Part shown: positions 1 through 7,346 of the stretch, one piece after another
Layout: each line of letters opens with the position of its first letter
Position numbering within the stretch: position 1 is the stretch's first letter
Assembly: GCF_030929615.1 (NCBI RefSeq)
Contig: NZ_JAVFVU010000029.1
Coordinates: forward strand, 1-64,000
Reading direction: 5' to 3'
From: Dyadobacter sp. LHD-138
Lineage (GTDB): Bacteria > Bacteroidota > Bacteroidia > Cytophagales > Spirosomataceae
Length of the DNA stretch: 64,000 nucleotides
Position numbers and translations under genes: made by a program
Notes under the pieces: generated by a model
What the model was told of the DNA's origin: nothing
Seen by the model: only the letters and a program-made list of their open reading frames with translations
Database searches by the model: none

Positions 1-73
1 AGGGTGAAAGTTTAAGAAAAAAACGGTAAAATTGTCAGCCCATCAGAATCTCTCAGATCAGAACCTAAATTAA

Positions 74-415
74 GGGGGTCAGTATGCCCGGTACGGGGTC
101 AGCATCAACGGAATATCCAACAAGCAAATCGTATCCGCATCCTGGATCGCAGAGTCAACCGCATTTACTTTGCCAATAAATGAGTCAAGTTCGGACTGGG
201 GATACGGCTATCAGTGGTGGCGGGGAGTGTTTCGGGCTAAAAATAAGGTATTTCCTGTGATCTATGCAGCCGGGTATGGAGGTCAGGTTTTATACATCGT
301 TCCCGATTTAAACCTCGTGATTCTTACATTACACCACAACCCATCGGATGTAAATGGCAGCCACTCCCTGACATGGAAAGAAATGGATAAGTTTATTCTG
401 CCTGCTTTCCTGTGA
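74..415 (+). pseudogene. Remnant of a serine hydrolase (beta-lactamase class C family), C-terminal part only
   Basis: An open frame from 74 to the TGA at 413-415 reads like the last third of a class C beta-lactamase-related serine hydrolase: a segment of the type GISNKQIVSASWIAEST, then WGYGYQWW, then AAGYGGQVLYIVPDLNLVI, which is the usual C-terminal signature. The catalytic SxxK and YxN motifs, which lie far upstream in intact members, are absent, and a stop codon (71-73) closes the frame. Nothing upstream within the window continues it. A TTG at 170 gives an 81-residue frame, but translation from there would make only a fragment. It is best read as a dead gene remnant; the family call is secure and the original substrate unknown. 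Confidence 0.72.
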
Positions 416-700
416 TTTACAACGCTATAAGTGATCCAGAGATGTAATTTATAGGAGCGCAAATTTCGAAAAGTGGAAATCAAATCACAGTGCATCCACA
501 GTCTCCCAATATATTATTGAGCTTTCCGTACAGGCGGAAGTTCTTTTGTTAAGAAGTCAACGATAATAATTGCTTCGTTGCGTATCGATTCGCAGATTTG
601 TTAACCCTTAAAAATTCACTCATATTAAAGATATGACGAAAAACATGACGAGTAGAAGCGCGTTACAAATGATGGATTTAATATTGGGGATCGCGCATAA
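416..700. other. Decayed intergenic stretch without recognisable gene
   Basis: All frames are broken by frequent stops and no start with a credible product is visible. It lies between two gene remnants and probably is degraded former coding DNA, but I recognise nothing in it. Confidence 0.5.
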
Positions 701-844
701 AATTTGTTCATATACTCGGCGAATTTTGTTGCTTCTCAACTGGGTTACGCGTATCCGGCAGACTGGGACCACCATCTGACAGCACATTTACAACATGTCA
801 GAGACTTACCTGCCGACGCTCAACAAATCTATGGCGAAAGCTGA
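701..844 (+). pseudogene. Remnant of an aminoglycoside 6-adenylyltransferase (ANT(6) family), extreme C-terminus
   Basis: The frame between the stop at 698-700 and TGA at 842-844 encodes 47 residues including VASQLGYAYPADWDHHLTA and HLQHVRDLPADAQQIYGES. This matches the conserved C-terminus of ANT(6)/AadK-type adenylyltransferases, which ends with a GY.YP...D..L..HL.HVR.LP.DA..IY pattern. No start codon or catalytic nucleotidyltransferase domain is present, so this is a remnant and not a resistance gene. The region 845-1039 that follows shows nothing recognisable. Confidence 0.6.
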
Positions 845-1039
845 ATTGAGAGATGATATTGCATTGTCTCACGGCAAGAGCGTTATTTGTGACACTCACG
901 TTTACTGACGAATGGTTGCGATAAGTCAATTTTATAAAGCATTTTTAACGACCGTTTTGGGGCACTCTTAACCGAAGTTTATCGATACGTATCTGTTACC
1001 AGCAGCGGTTCTGCCTGATAACCAACAGACAAACTCATT

Positions 1040-1200
1040 TCAGTTTACCTGTTGGTTCAATAATTCTTTATTGGTATTAACTGGCTCTTTTGTTCGCCTC
1101 CGCAGCGTGACTGGCATAAAAAAATTTACGAGGTTTCCATCCGGGTCGCGGAACAACATTGAGCGATTAGAGGCCCAATTTGTAAACGAAAACTGAGCGG
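1040..1200 (-). pseudogene. Remnant of a VOC (glyoxalase/dioxygenase-fold) protein, C-terminus
   Basis: Read on the minus strand, this frame gives NWASNRSMLFRDPDGNLVNF followed by FMPVT and a lysine/asparagine-rich tail ending at the TGA whose complement is at 1040-1042. RSMLFRDPDGNLVNFF is the typical last beta-strand of VOC superfamily proteins, carrying the metal-binding acidic position. Upstream the frame shifts and no start codon fits, so only the tail survives. It lies just downstream of the intact RibD/DHFR-like gene on the same strand and may once have been its operon partner. Confidence 0.6.
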
Positions 1201-1272
1201 CGCATTGGGCGCAAATATGTTTTTCAAAGCATCACGACTGCTATCCGGGCTGAAAATATACATTCGGTTCAG

Positions 1273-1827
1273 CTATTGTTGCTTCGATGGGGCATAGTAC
1301 AACAATACGGCACCACTGGCAAAGGTGTGCGTCTTTGTCAATTCGAAAACAACTCCGTCTGCCAGTTCGTCAAATAAAGGCAAACCTTTTCGCGCCACCA
1401 CCGGGTGAACCATCAGCTGAAATTCATCAACGAGGCCGAGGTTGATCAGGGCAATAATCAGGCTGCGGCTGCCAACCAGAATGTCACCGCCATCTTCTTC
1501 CCGGAGCGCCAGCGTTTCCGCTTCGAGGTCGCGGGTAGCAACCTTTGCGCTTTTCCAATCCACATTTTGCAAGGTGCGGGAAAATACGATTTTGGGAATA
1601 GCGTCGATATTCGTTGCAAAATCATCCATCGATTTTTCTCCGCTGGGGTGTTCCACCAAGCCTTTCCAGAACTCCATCAGCAGATAAGTTTTCCTGCCGT
1701 ACAATGCAGTACCGGCATTTTTCAGGAGCTCTCCGTAGTGATCGTGCACGGCTTCGTCAGGCGAGACTGCCGTGTGATCGCAAAAACCATCGAGCGTCAT
1801 ATTAATAGCGGCGATTATCTTTCTCAT
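1273..1827 (-). CDS. Dihydrofolate reductase family protein (RibD C-terminal domain)
   Basis: This 184-residue protein begins MRKIIAAINMTLDGFCD and carries the single-domain RibD-C/DHFR-like fold of the YyaP/YwjB type: the N-terminal strand followed by a TLDGF motif, an ALYGRKTYLLMEFW helix, IPKIVFSRTL, then GGDILVGSRSLIIALINLGLVDEFQLMVHPVV, which is the conserved nucleotide-binding and C-terminal part. Members bind NADPH and are presumed reductases; true folate reduction has not been shown for most, so I make no substrate call. It is complete, unlike its neighbours. A TAnnTTTG-type -7 element lies 37 bases ahead of the ATG. Confidence 0.85.
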   Translation of the reverse strand: MRKIIAAINMTLDGFCDHTAVSPDEAVHDHYGELLKNAGTALYGRKTYLLMEFWKGLVEHPSGEKSMDDFATNIDAIPKIVFSRTLQNVDWKSAKVATRDLEAETLALREEDGGDILVGSRSLIIALINLGLVDEFQLMVHPVVARKGLPLFDELADGVVFELTKTHTFASGAVLLYYAPSKQQ

Positions 1828-1863
1828 ACGTGATCAAATTTATTGATTAGGTTTTGGACAGTA

Positions 1864-1872
1864 GCAAAAGTA
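1864..1872 (-). promoter_or_regulatory. Bacteroidota -7 promoter element for the RibD/DHFR-like gene
   Basis: The minus strand reads TACTTTTGC, an exact match to the Bacteroidota -7 consensus TAnnTTTGY, placed 37 bases upstream of the ATG at 1827. A -33 TTTG partner at the expected distance is not clear. Confidence 0.5.
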
Positions 1873-2178
1873 GCTAACTACCAATCCATTACCGCGGTCA
1901 TTTCAAACATATTCAGGGGGCATTTGAGACAAGTTTGAAACCTTAATCTGATTAACCGTAGGCTGGCTGGTCAGCTCAGGCAGTTTGCTAACGATCAGCC
2001 CCATAATTTTCGGGATAGCTACTACAAAAAGGTATTGCTATCGTCGGGCGAAGCTGCTTATATCAACGGAGAAAATATAGTACCAGACGGCAAACGTACC
2101 ACCCAACAGCAGTTACTCAAAACCGAAATATTCATTTAAATCTCCTTCGGCAATCGTAAAAAATAGTATCAGTAATCC
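1873..2178. other. Gene-free stretch with one open but startless frame (1939-2139)
   Basis: No complete gene is visible. The plus frame 1939-2139 stays open for 66 codons without an ATG and contains SSGEAAYINGENIVPDG, faintly like the C-terminal segment of short-chain dehydrogenases (GxxxYxNGxxIxVDGG). It may be another gene remnant, in keeping with the decay seen from position 1 onward, but the match is too short to be sure. Confidence 0.3.
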
Positions 2179-2225
2179 ACACAAAAGTAGGAGAACGGAT
2201 GGTCATCAGGAATGTACTTTTGTGT
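2179..2225. repeat. Perfect 11-bp inverted repeat upstream of ridA
   Basis: ACACAAAAGTA at 2179-2189 is mirrored exactly by TACTTTTGTGT at 2215-2225 with a 25-base spacer. The right arm contains a perfect -7 promoter element, so the pair could be an operator that covers the promoter, or two half-sites for a looping or dimeric regulator. Confidence 0.55.
2215..2223 (+). promoter_or_regulatory. Bacteroidota -7 promoter element for the ridA cluster
   Basis: TACTTTTGT fits TAnnTTTGY exactly and ends 33 bases before the ridA ATG. It would give a short leader of roughly 25-30 bases. No convincing -33 TTTG is seen, and the element sits inside the right arm of the inverted repeat. Confidence 0.55.
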
Positions 2226-2256
2226 AACAAGTATTTCTTAAAATTACATTTCGTTT

Positions 2257-2643
2257 ATGAGAAAAATAAATCATCCCGACCGTGATCCTGACTTTGCCAC
2301 GGGAGCTTATTCTGATGGTATCGTCGTTGATGGTTTTTTATTTGTAAGCGGACAAGCCGCAGTTGATTTCAAAACTTCGCAATTTATCCTGGACACCATT
2401 GAAGAAGAAACCCGACGCACGCTGGATAATATCAAGGCGATTGTAGAAGCTGCCGGTGGTACGATGGAAAATGTAGTAAAATGTACGGCACATCTCGCTG
2501 ATATTAACGAATTTGACAGATACAATACCGTTTATGCCACCTATTTCCCCGGCATAAAACCTGCACGTACTACCGTACAATCCATATTGGCAGAAAACAT
2601 AAGAGTAGAAATAGATTGTATCGTGAAACTGCCTTCGGCCTGA
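2257..2643 (+). CDS. ridA: RidA family enamine/imine deaminase
   Basis: The 128-residue protein has the full YjgF/YER057c/RidA fold. It shows the N-terminal GAYSDGIVVDGFLFVSGQ segment, a central helix with TRRTLDNIKAIVEAAG, VKCTAHLADINEFDRYN, and the conserved PARTTVQ stretch whose arginine binds the carboxylate of the substrate, followed by IRVEIDCIVKLP. RidA proteins hydrolyse reactive 2-aminoacrylate or related enamines released by PLP enzymes to keto acids and ammonia. Position as first gene ahead of an aminotransferase cluster fits a housekeeping role for imine intermediates of that pathway. The next gene starts 11 bases after its stop, so they are probably co-transcribed. Confidence 0.9.
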   Translation: MRKINHPDRDPDFATGAYSDGIVVDGFLFVSGQAAVDFKTSQFILDTIEEETRRTLDNIKAIVEAAGGTMENVVKCTAHLADINEFDRYNTVYATYFPGIKPARTTVQSILAENIRVEIDCIVKLPSA

Positions 2644-2654
2644 TCGTTCCTGCA

Positions 2655-3638
2655 ATGAAAGAACTTTCAAATACCGCCGAAATACATGTTGGTGTTGTCG
2701 GGCTCGGGCTGATGGGCAGCAGTATTGTGGCTGCCTTGCTGATCGCCGGCCATCAGGTCATTGCGATAGCCCCCATCGCAGCCGATGCTGAACAAGCCGC
2801 TTCGAAAATAGCCCATCAACTCGATCATTGCGTGCAGGCTGGTTTGGTTCAAAATCCCCCTGAATTTTATTTTGAACACCTGACAATCTCGGAGGACTAC
2901 CATTGTCTCGAAAAGTGTAGTGTCGTAATTGAATGTGTGATTGAAAAAATTGAAATAAAAACGGTGGTCTATCAAAAAATCGCGGATGTTGTAAGCAGCA
3001 GTACGATTATTGGTTCCAATACTTCCGCCATTCCGATCAGTGTTCTTCAGGAACAGGTGCCGCACCCGGAGCGGTTTTTGGGTATCCATTGGGCTGAGCC
3101 GGCTTTCATGACGAGATTTCTGGAAATTACATGCGGAGCGTTGACGGCAAGGGAAAATGCCGACAGGATTTTCGACCTCGCGCATCACTGGGGCAAAGAA
3201 CCTACCCTATTGAAAAAGGACATTCGCGGGTTTATTACCAATCGTTTAATGTACGCCGTGTATCGTGAAATCTTTCATTTACTTGAAAATAACCTCGCCA
3301 ACCGGGACGATGTGGACAAGGCATTTCGATACGATGCTGGTTCCTGGATGACCTTAATGGGAATATTCAGGAGAATGGATTACACAGGGCTGGATGATTA
3401 TACCACGATTGTCGATAACCTGTTTCCTGTTTTAAGCAATACCAAAAATGTACCCGAAAAGATGAAAGAAATGGTCAGTATTACGGCAAAAGGAGTGCAT
3501 AACGGAAGGGGCCTCTATCCATATTCCAATGGAGAAGCAGGCCGGTGGGATGAAGCCTTTGCCAGTTTTAACAACGAAATACGTCAGCTGGCCGCGGAAT
3601 ATTCTGCCGGAAAAGTGAATGAATTTCTTGGACATTGA
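2655..3638 (+). CDS. 3-hydroxyacyl-CoA dehydrogenase family protein
   Basis: The ATG at 2655 gives 327 residues; an upstream TTG at 2616 would overlap ridA and is less likely. The N-terminal Rossmann domain has an intact GLGLMG (residues 16-21) for NAD binding. The catalytic Ser (NTS, 122-124), His145 (GIHWAEP) and Asn196 (GFITNR) expected for this family are present, followed by the helical C-terminal domain with the usual GRGLYPY turn. Such enzymes oxidise 3-hydroxyacyl-CoA or other beta-hydroxy acids to the 3-oxo product. The HWAEP variant differs from the usual HFFNP of fatty-acid enzymes, which hints at a different substrate. It stands between ridA and a class III aminotransferase. Confidence 0.85.
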   Translation: MKELSNTAEIHVGVVGLGLMGSSIVAALLIAGHQVIAIAPIAADAEQAASKIAHQLDHCVQAGLVQNPPEFYFEHLTISEDYHCLEKCSVVIECVIEKIEIKTVVYQKIADVVSSSTIIGSNTSAIPISVLQEQVPHPERFLGIHWAEPAFMTRFLEITCGALTARENADRIFDLAHHWGKEPTLLKKDIRGFITNRLMYAVYREIFHLLENNLANRDDVDKAFRYDAGSWMTLMGIFRRMDYTGLDDYTTIVDNLFPVLSNTKNVPEKMKEMVSITAKGVHNGRGLYPYSNGEAGRWDEAFASFNNEIRQLAAEYSAGKVNEFLGH

Positions 3639-3755
3639 TCCTGGCTCAAACCGAAGTAAAGACTTTCTGACAAAACAATAAGTATACGAGAGAGGTTAAA
3701 TAGATTATCAATGAAGCCGACGGTTAATTGCCGAAAGCCCGTATCCGATGTATAA

Positions 3756-5060
3756 ATGAAATCATACAAAGAATCTGCTATTTTACTGGAAAGAGCAAAA
3801 AAAGTGCTGGCAAGCGGTGTTTCCTCTGAATTCAGGAAGTACAATCATCCGCATGCCTTGTTTTACACCCATGGAAAGGGAAGCAAAATATATGATGTGG
3901 ATGGCAACGAATATCTTGACTTTACACTGAGTCAGGGACCGCTCCTCCTCGGTCATTCCCATCCTGAGGTATTAAAAGCTGTAAAACAATATTCCGAAGA
4001 CGGCCAGTTATTTGCAGGGCAGCATATCCGGGAGATAGAACTGGCGGAAAAAATCAATCAGCTAATCCCATCAGCGGAACTGATGCGCTTTTGTCTGGAT
4101 GGTTCGGAAGCAGTTCAGACTGCTTTCAGGGTAGCACGTGCGAAAACAGGCCGAAAGAAATTCCTGCGCTTTGAAGGTCATTACCACGGCTGGATGGATA
4201 ATGTCTGCTGGGGAATTTCTACGCCGTCCGAAGAGGCACTGGGGAGCCGTGAAAATCCCAATGTTTTTCCCTGGACCGAAGGATTGCCGGAAGGTGTTGA
4301 AAATGAATTCATCGTTTTGCCCTGGAATGATCTGGAACTGGTAAGAAAAACCGTCGCGGAAAGGTTTGAAGAAATAGCAGCCATCATTACAGAGCCTGTT
4401 ATGTGCAATAATGGCTGCATTGAACCACTACCCGGCTTTCTTGAAGGTTTGAGAGAGATTTGTACAGCCAGTGGCATTGCTTTAATTTTTGATGAGGTCA
4501 TTACCGGATTCCGGTTATCGCCGGGAGGGGCTCAACAGCATTTTGGGGTGACACCAGACCTTTCCATTTTCGCCAAAGCCATTGCCAGCGGCTATGCAAT
4601 CAGTGCAATCGCAGGCAAAAGGGAATGGATGCAGCTGATTGAAAATGCACGGGTGATCCACGCAGGAACCATGAACGCCGGCAACCCGACGGTAGCCGCC
4701 GCCCTTGCCACAATTACAGTCCTCGAAACGGAAAAACCACATGAACGAATGTTCACACTTGGAAAAAGATTAATGGAGGGACTAAAAAAAGCGGCGGAGG
4801 AAACAGGACATAAGCTTCTCGTTGAAGGACCGGGGCCCATGTTTGCAACCAGCTTTTCCGGTCTCGATAAATCGGTGGATTACAGAAGCACACTTTCAGC
4901 AGATAAAGCAAAGCTGGGGAAATTCATTTCTGGTATGCACGAGGCTGGTATCCGTGTTATCGGCAGGGGTTTGTGGTACATCAGCGCCGTTCATACCGAA
5001 GAGGAAGTAGATCAGGCCATTGCTGCTGCGCGTCAGGTGCTGACTGAAATCAGATCATAA
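3756..5060 (+). CDS. Class III PLP aminotransferase, glutamate-1-semialdehyde aminomutase-like
   Basis: The 434-residue protein is full length for PLP fold-type I class III enzymes. Visible landmarks are GHSHPEV, CLDGSEAVQTAFRVARAKTGR, FEGHYHGW, the PLP-pyridine aspartate D246 in IFDEVITGFR and the Schiff-base lysine K274 in IFAKAIASGY. The overall pattern resembles HemL, but no heme neighbours are here and related beta-transaminases share the same motifs, so hemL is not claimed. It is flanked on both sides by 3-hydroxyacyl-CoA-dehydrogenase-like genes and preceded by ridA, which suggests amino transfer to or from a beta-keto or aldehyde intermediate. The next gene begins 22 bases downstream. 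Confidence 0.82.
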   Translation: MKSYKESAILLERAKKVLASGVSSEFRKYNHPHALFYTHGKGSKIYDVDGNEYLDFTLSQGPLLLGHSHPEVLKAVKQYSEDGQLFAGQHIREIELAEKINQLIPSAELMRFCLDGSEAVQTAFRVARAKTGRKKFLRFEGHYHGWMDNVCWGISTPSEEALGSRENPNVFPWTEGLPEGVENEFIVLPWNDLELVRKTVAERFEEIAAIITEPVMCNNGCIEPLPGFLEGLREICTASGIALIFDEVITGFRLSPGGAQQHFGVTPDLSIFAKAIASGYAISAIAGKREWMQLIENARVIHAGTMNAGNPTVAAALATITVLETEKPHERMFTLGKRLMEGLKKAAEETGHKLLVEGPGPMFATSFSGLDKSVDYRSTLSADKAKLGKFISGMHEAGIRVIGRGLWYISAVHTEEEVDQAIAAARQVLTEIRS

Positions 5061-5082
5061 AAGTTTTTACACGACACCAAAA

Positions 5083-6024
5083 ATGAAAGAAGTGGGACAA
5101 GATAACGCACCTGTACTTCTTGTGGGGAGTAATAAATTGACTTACAGCATTGCGATTTGCCTGCAAAAGGCAGGGCATCCGGTAATCCTGAGCACGACAG
5201 ACAAGGAAAAAGCCGTTGACTATATTACTGGTTACTCAGCAGAAGCTGGTGAAATGGTTGTAAGCAAAGGTTTTAAAATTATACAGGATTTGGATTTTAA
5301 GCGTGAGGTAAAAATGGCAATTGCCATTACAGATGAAAACCTTTCTGCCAAAAAACAACTGATCGGCAAGCTGGAATCTAGCCTGTCGCCAAACACGCTG
5401 ATCGCTATTAATACCGAATCCATACCCTTAGACGAATTACAAAATGGAGCTTCCGCGCCTGAGCGTATCGTTGGACTTAATTGGGTTGAGCCCGCTACGA
5501 CAACACTTTTCCTGGAGATCATTGCCAATTCCACCACCAGGCAGTCTTATGTAGACTATATTTATCAAACAGCAAACCTAACCTGGGGAAAAGATCCCTA
5601 TACGATACAAGGCGAGACAGGTATCAGGATGCGTCTTTTTGCCGCCATGCTGCGTGAAGCTTTTTATCTGGTAAAAAATGACTACGCAACGGTGGAAGAT
5701 ATAGACAGAGCCTGCCGCAACGATGCGGGATATTATTTACCATTTGCAGGTAATCTGCGGTACATGGACCTGATGGGAACCTATGCGTACGGAATGGTTA
5801 TGAAAGATCTTAATCCTGAACTAGCCGCAGACAAAACTGCTCCTGACTTTTTTGTCTCCCTGATCCAAAATGCAACACTGGGAATGAAAAGCGGCATAGG
5901 GTTTTACGATTATAGACCAGGAGAGAGTCAAAAATGGGAAGCTTTGCTAAAACAGTTCAGTCACCAGGTTAGTGCGTTATTTGAAAAATATCCGTTTAAT
6001 TACAAAACGCAGGAAGTTGGATAG
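5083..6024 (+). CDS. 3-hydroxyacyl-CoA-dehydrogenase-like protein with altered active site
   Basis: This 313-residue protein is a diverged relative of the gene at 2655: both share the WxEPA segment, the FLEI strand, the WGKDP or WGKEP turn and the helical C-terminal domain ending with a GIGFYDY or GRGLYPY motif. Key positions differ. The glycine-rich NAD loop is degraded to VGSNKLTYS, the catalytic Ser motif reads NTES (110-113), and the catalytic His is replaced by Asn133 in GLNWVEP. By family knowledge it should not be a standard dehydrogenase. It could be a non-catalytic partner of the first homologue or a changed enzyme. It closes the tight run ridA-dehydrogenase-aminotransferase. Confidence 0.78.
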   Translation: MKEVGQDNAPVLLVGSNKLTYSIAICLQKAGHPVILSTTDKEKAVDYITGYSAEAGEMVVSKGFKIIQDLDFKREVKMAIAITDENLSAKKQLIGKLESSLSPNTLIAINTESIPLDELQNGASAPERIVGLNWVEPATTTLFLEIIANSTTRQSYVDYIYQTANLTWGKDPYTIQGETGIRMRLFAAMLREAFYLVKNDYATVEDIDRACRNDAGYYLPFAGNLRYMDLMGTYAYGMVMKDLNPELAADKTAPDFFVSLIQNATLGMKSGIGFYDYRPGESQKWEALLKQFSHQVSALFEKYPFNYKTQEVG

Positions 6025-6046
6025 CAAAAACTTAAAAATGGCAAGT

Positions 6047-6152
6047 AGCTGTTGGCGATTAGCCATAAGCGATTATCTCGGTAACCACATGATTAATAAT
6101 TTGTTATAAAAATCAATAATATAAACTAATTTTTCACTACCACTTATTTTCG
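6047..6152. repeat. Interspersed intergenic repeat, copy 1
   Basis: A stretch of about 106 bases beginning AGCTGTTGGCGATTAG and including TAAAAATCAATAATAT and TAATTTTTCACTAC recurs at 23184-23288. By hand alignment the two copies agree at roughly 85% of positions with one indel; the 3' half is best conserved. Within the copy, GCGATTA-type units are themselves tandemly repeated. It sits between the dehydrogenase-like gene and the dipeptidase gene, carries no gene and looks like a genome-wide intergenic element of unknown role. Confidence 0.75.
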
Positions 6153-6194
6153 ACAAACCGTTTTGGTCTTGATTAAACCCATACTAAAATCTTA

Positions 6195-7277
6195 ATGAAG
6201 AGACTGATTTTTGATGCCCATCTGGATTTGTCCATGAACGCAATAGAATGGAACCGGGATCTGACCCGTCCGTTAACCGAGATCCGGCAACGTGAAATGA
6301 ACATGTCCGACAAACCGGACCGTGGAAAGGGAACAGTTTGTTTGCCTGAACTAAGAAAAGGAAAGATCGGCATTGTGGTTGCCACGCAACTTGCCCGGTT
6401 TACGCCTTACGGAAGTGCATTATCCGGTTGGAATTCACCGCAACAAGCCTGGTCGATGACGCAGGCTCAGTTGGCCTGGTACCGGGAAATGGAAGTGCTG
6501 GGCGAAATGATCCAGATAACCGATGCAGAACAGCTGGAAACACATCTGGCATTATGGAACGACGATTCCAAACCAGACGAAGAAAAACCGGTAGGATATA
6601 TCCTAAGTCTTGAAGGAGCAGACTCACTGGTGGATGTTTCTTATTTGCACAGAGCCTATGGCTACGGTTTGCGGGCAATCGGGTTATCCCATTTCGGTCC
6701 GGGACGTTATGCGCCGGGCACCAAAACGGAAGGGCCCATAACACCGCTCGGCTTTGAACTGCTCGGTGAAATGAGCAAGCTGAATATGATTCTTGACACG
6801 ACCCATCTGACCGACCAGGGATTTGACCAGGTGCTTGATTTTTATGAAGGACCGGTTTGGTCGAGCCACCATAACGTGAGAAAATTTGTCCCAAACCAAC
6901 GGCAGCTCAGCGACCACCAGATCGAACGCCTGATCAAACGCGGGGCCGTAATTGGCGGAATGCTGGATTGCTGGGCGATGGATATCCGGTTCATCGACAC
7001 CGTTTCGGACCCCTGGCAGTTGGATATCCGGCTCGAGCAGCTCGTGGATCATTGGGACCACATCTGCCAATTGGCGGGAAACAGTCATCATGTGGCAATT
7101 GGAAGCGATCTGGATGGTATTTTTGGCACTGAGCAATCCCCCTGGGATCTGAATTCCAGTGCTGATTTGCAGAAATTCGAGTTTATTCTTTCGAATCGCG
7201 GTTACAAAGAATCGGATATAGATAATATATTTAGTAAAAACTGGCTCCGGTTTTTGAGAAAAGCCTGGAGTAAATAG
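6195..7277 (+). CDS. Membrane dipeptidase, peptidase family M19
   Basis: The 360-residue protein shows the full set of zinc ligands of renal-dipeptidase-type M19 enzymes: H9 and D11 in DAHLDL, bridging E139 in LSLEGAD, H203 in DTTHLTD, H224/H225 in WSSHHNVR, and the aspartate in AIGSDLDG (D304). No signal peptide or membrane segment is seen, so it acts in the cytoplasm. Family members cleave dipeptides, often with a D- or unusual C-terminal residue, and some open beta-lactam-like amides. Its place downstream of the ridA-aminotransferase cluster and 69 bases before the ceramidase-like gene suggests release of an amino acid that the cluster then converts. Confidence 0.9.
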   Translation: MKRLIFDAHLDLSMNAIEWNRDLTRPLTEIRQREMNMSDKPDRGKGTVCLPELRKGKIGIVVATQLARFTPYGSALSGWNSPQQAWSMTQAQLAWYREMEVLGEMIQITDAEQLETHLALWNDDSKPDEEKPVGYILSLEGADSLVDVSYLHRAYGYGLRAIGLSHFGPGRYAPGTKTEGPITPLGFELLGEMSKLNMILDTTHLTDQGFDQVLDFYEGPVWSSHHNVRKFVPNQRQLSDHQIERLIKRGAVIGGMLDCWAMDIRFIDTVSDPWQLDIRLEQLVDHWDHICQLAGNSHHVAIGSDLDGIFGTEQSPWDLNSSADLQKFEFILSNRGYKESDIDNIFSKNWLRFLRKAWSK

Positions 7278-7346
7278 AATGCAAAACGAAAAAGTCAGAC
7301 CTTTTTACAATCCAATTTAAATAAGGCTTACAGCCGAGAGCCAGAA

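Noticed and set aside
3756..5060. Calling the aminotransferase hemL
   Set aside because: It resembles HemL in general motifs, but no heme genes are near it and the cluster is catabolic; other class III aminotransferases share these motifs.
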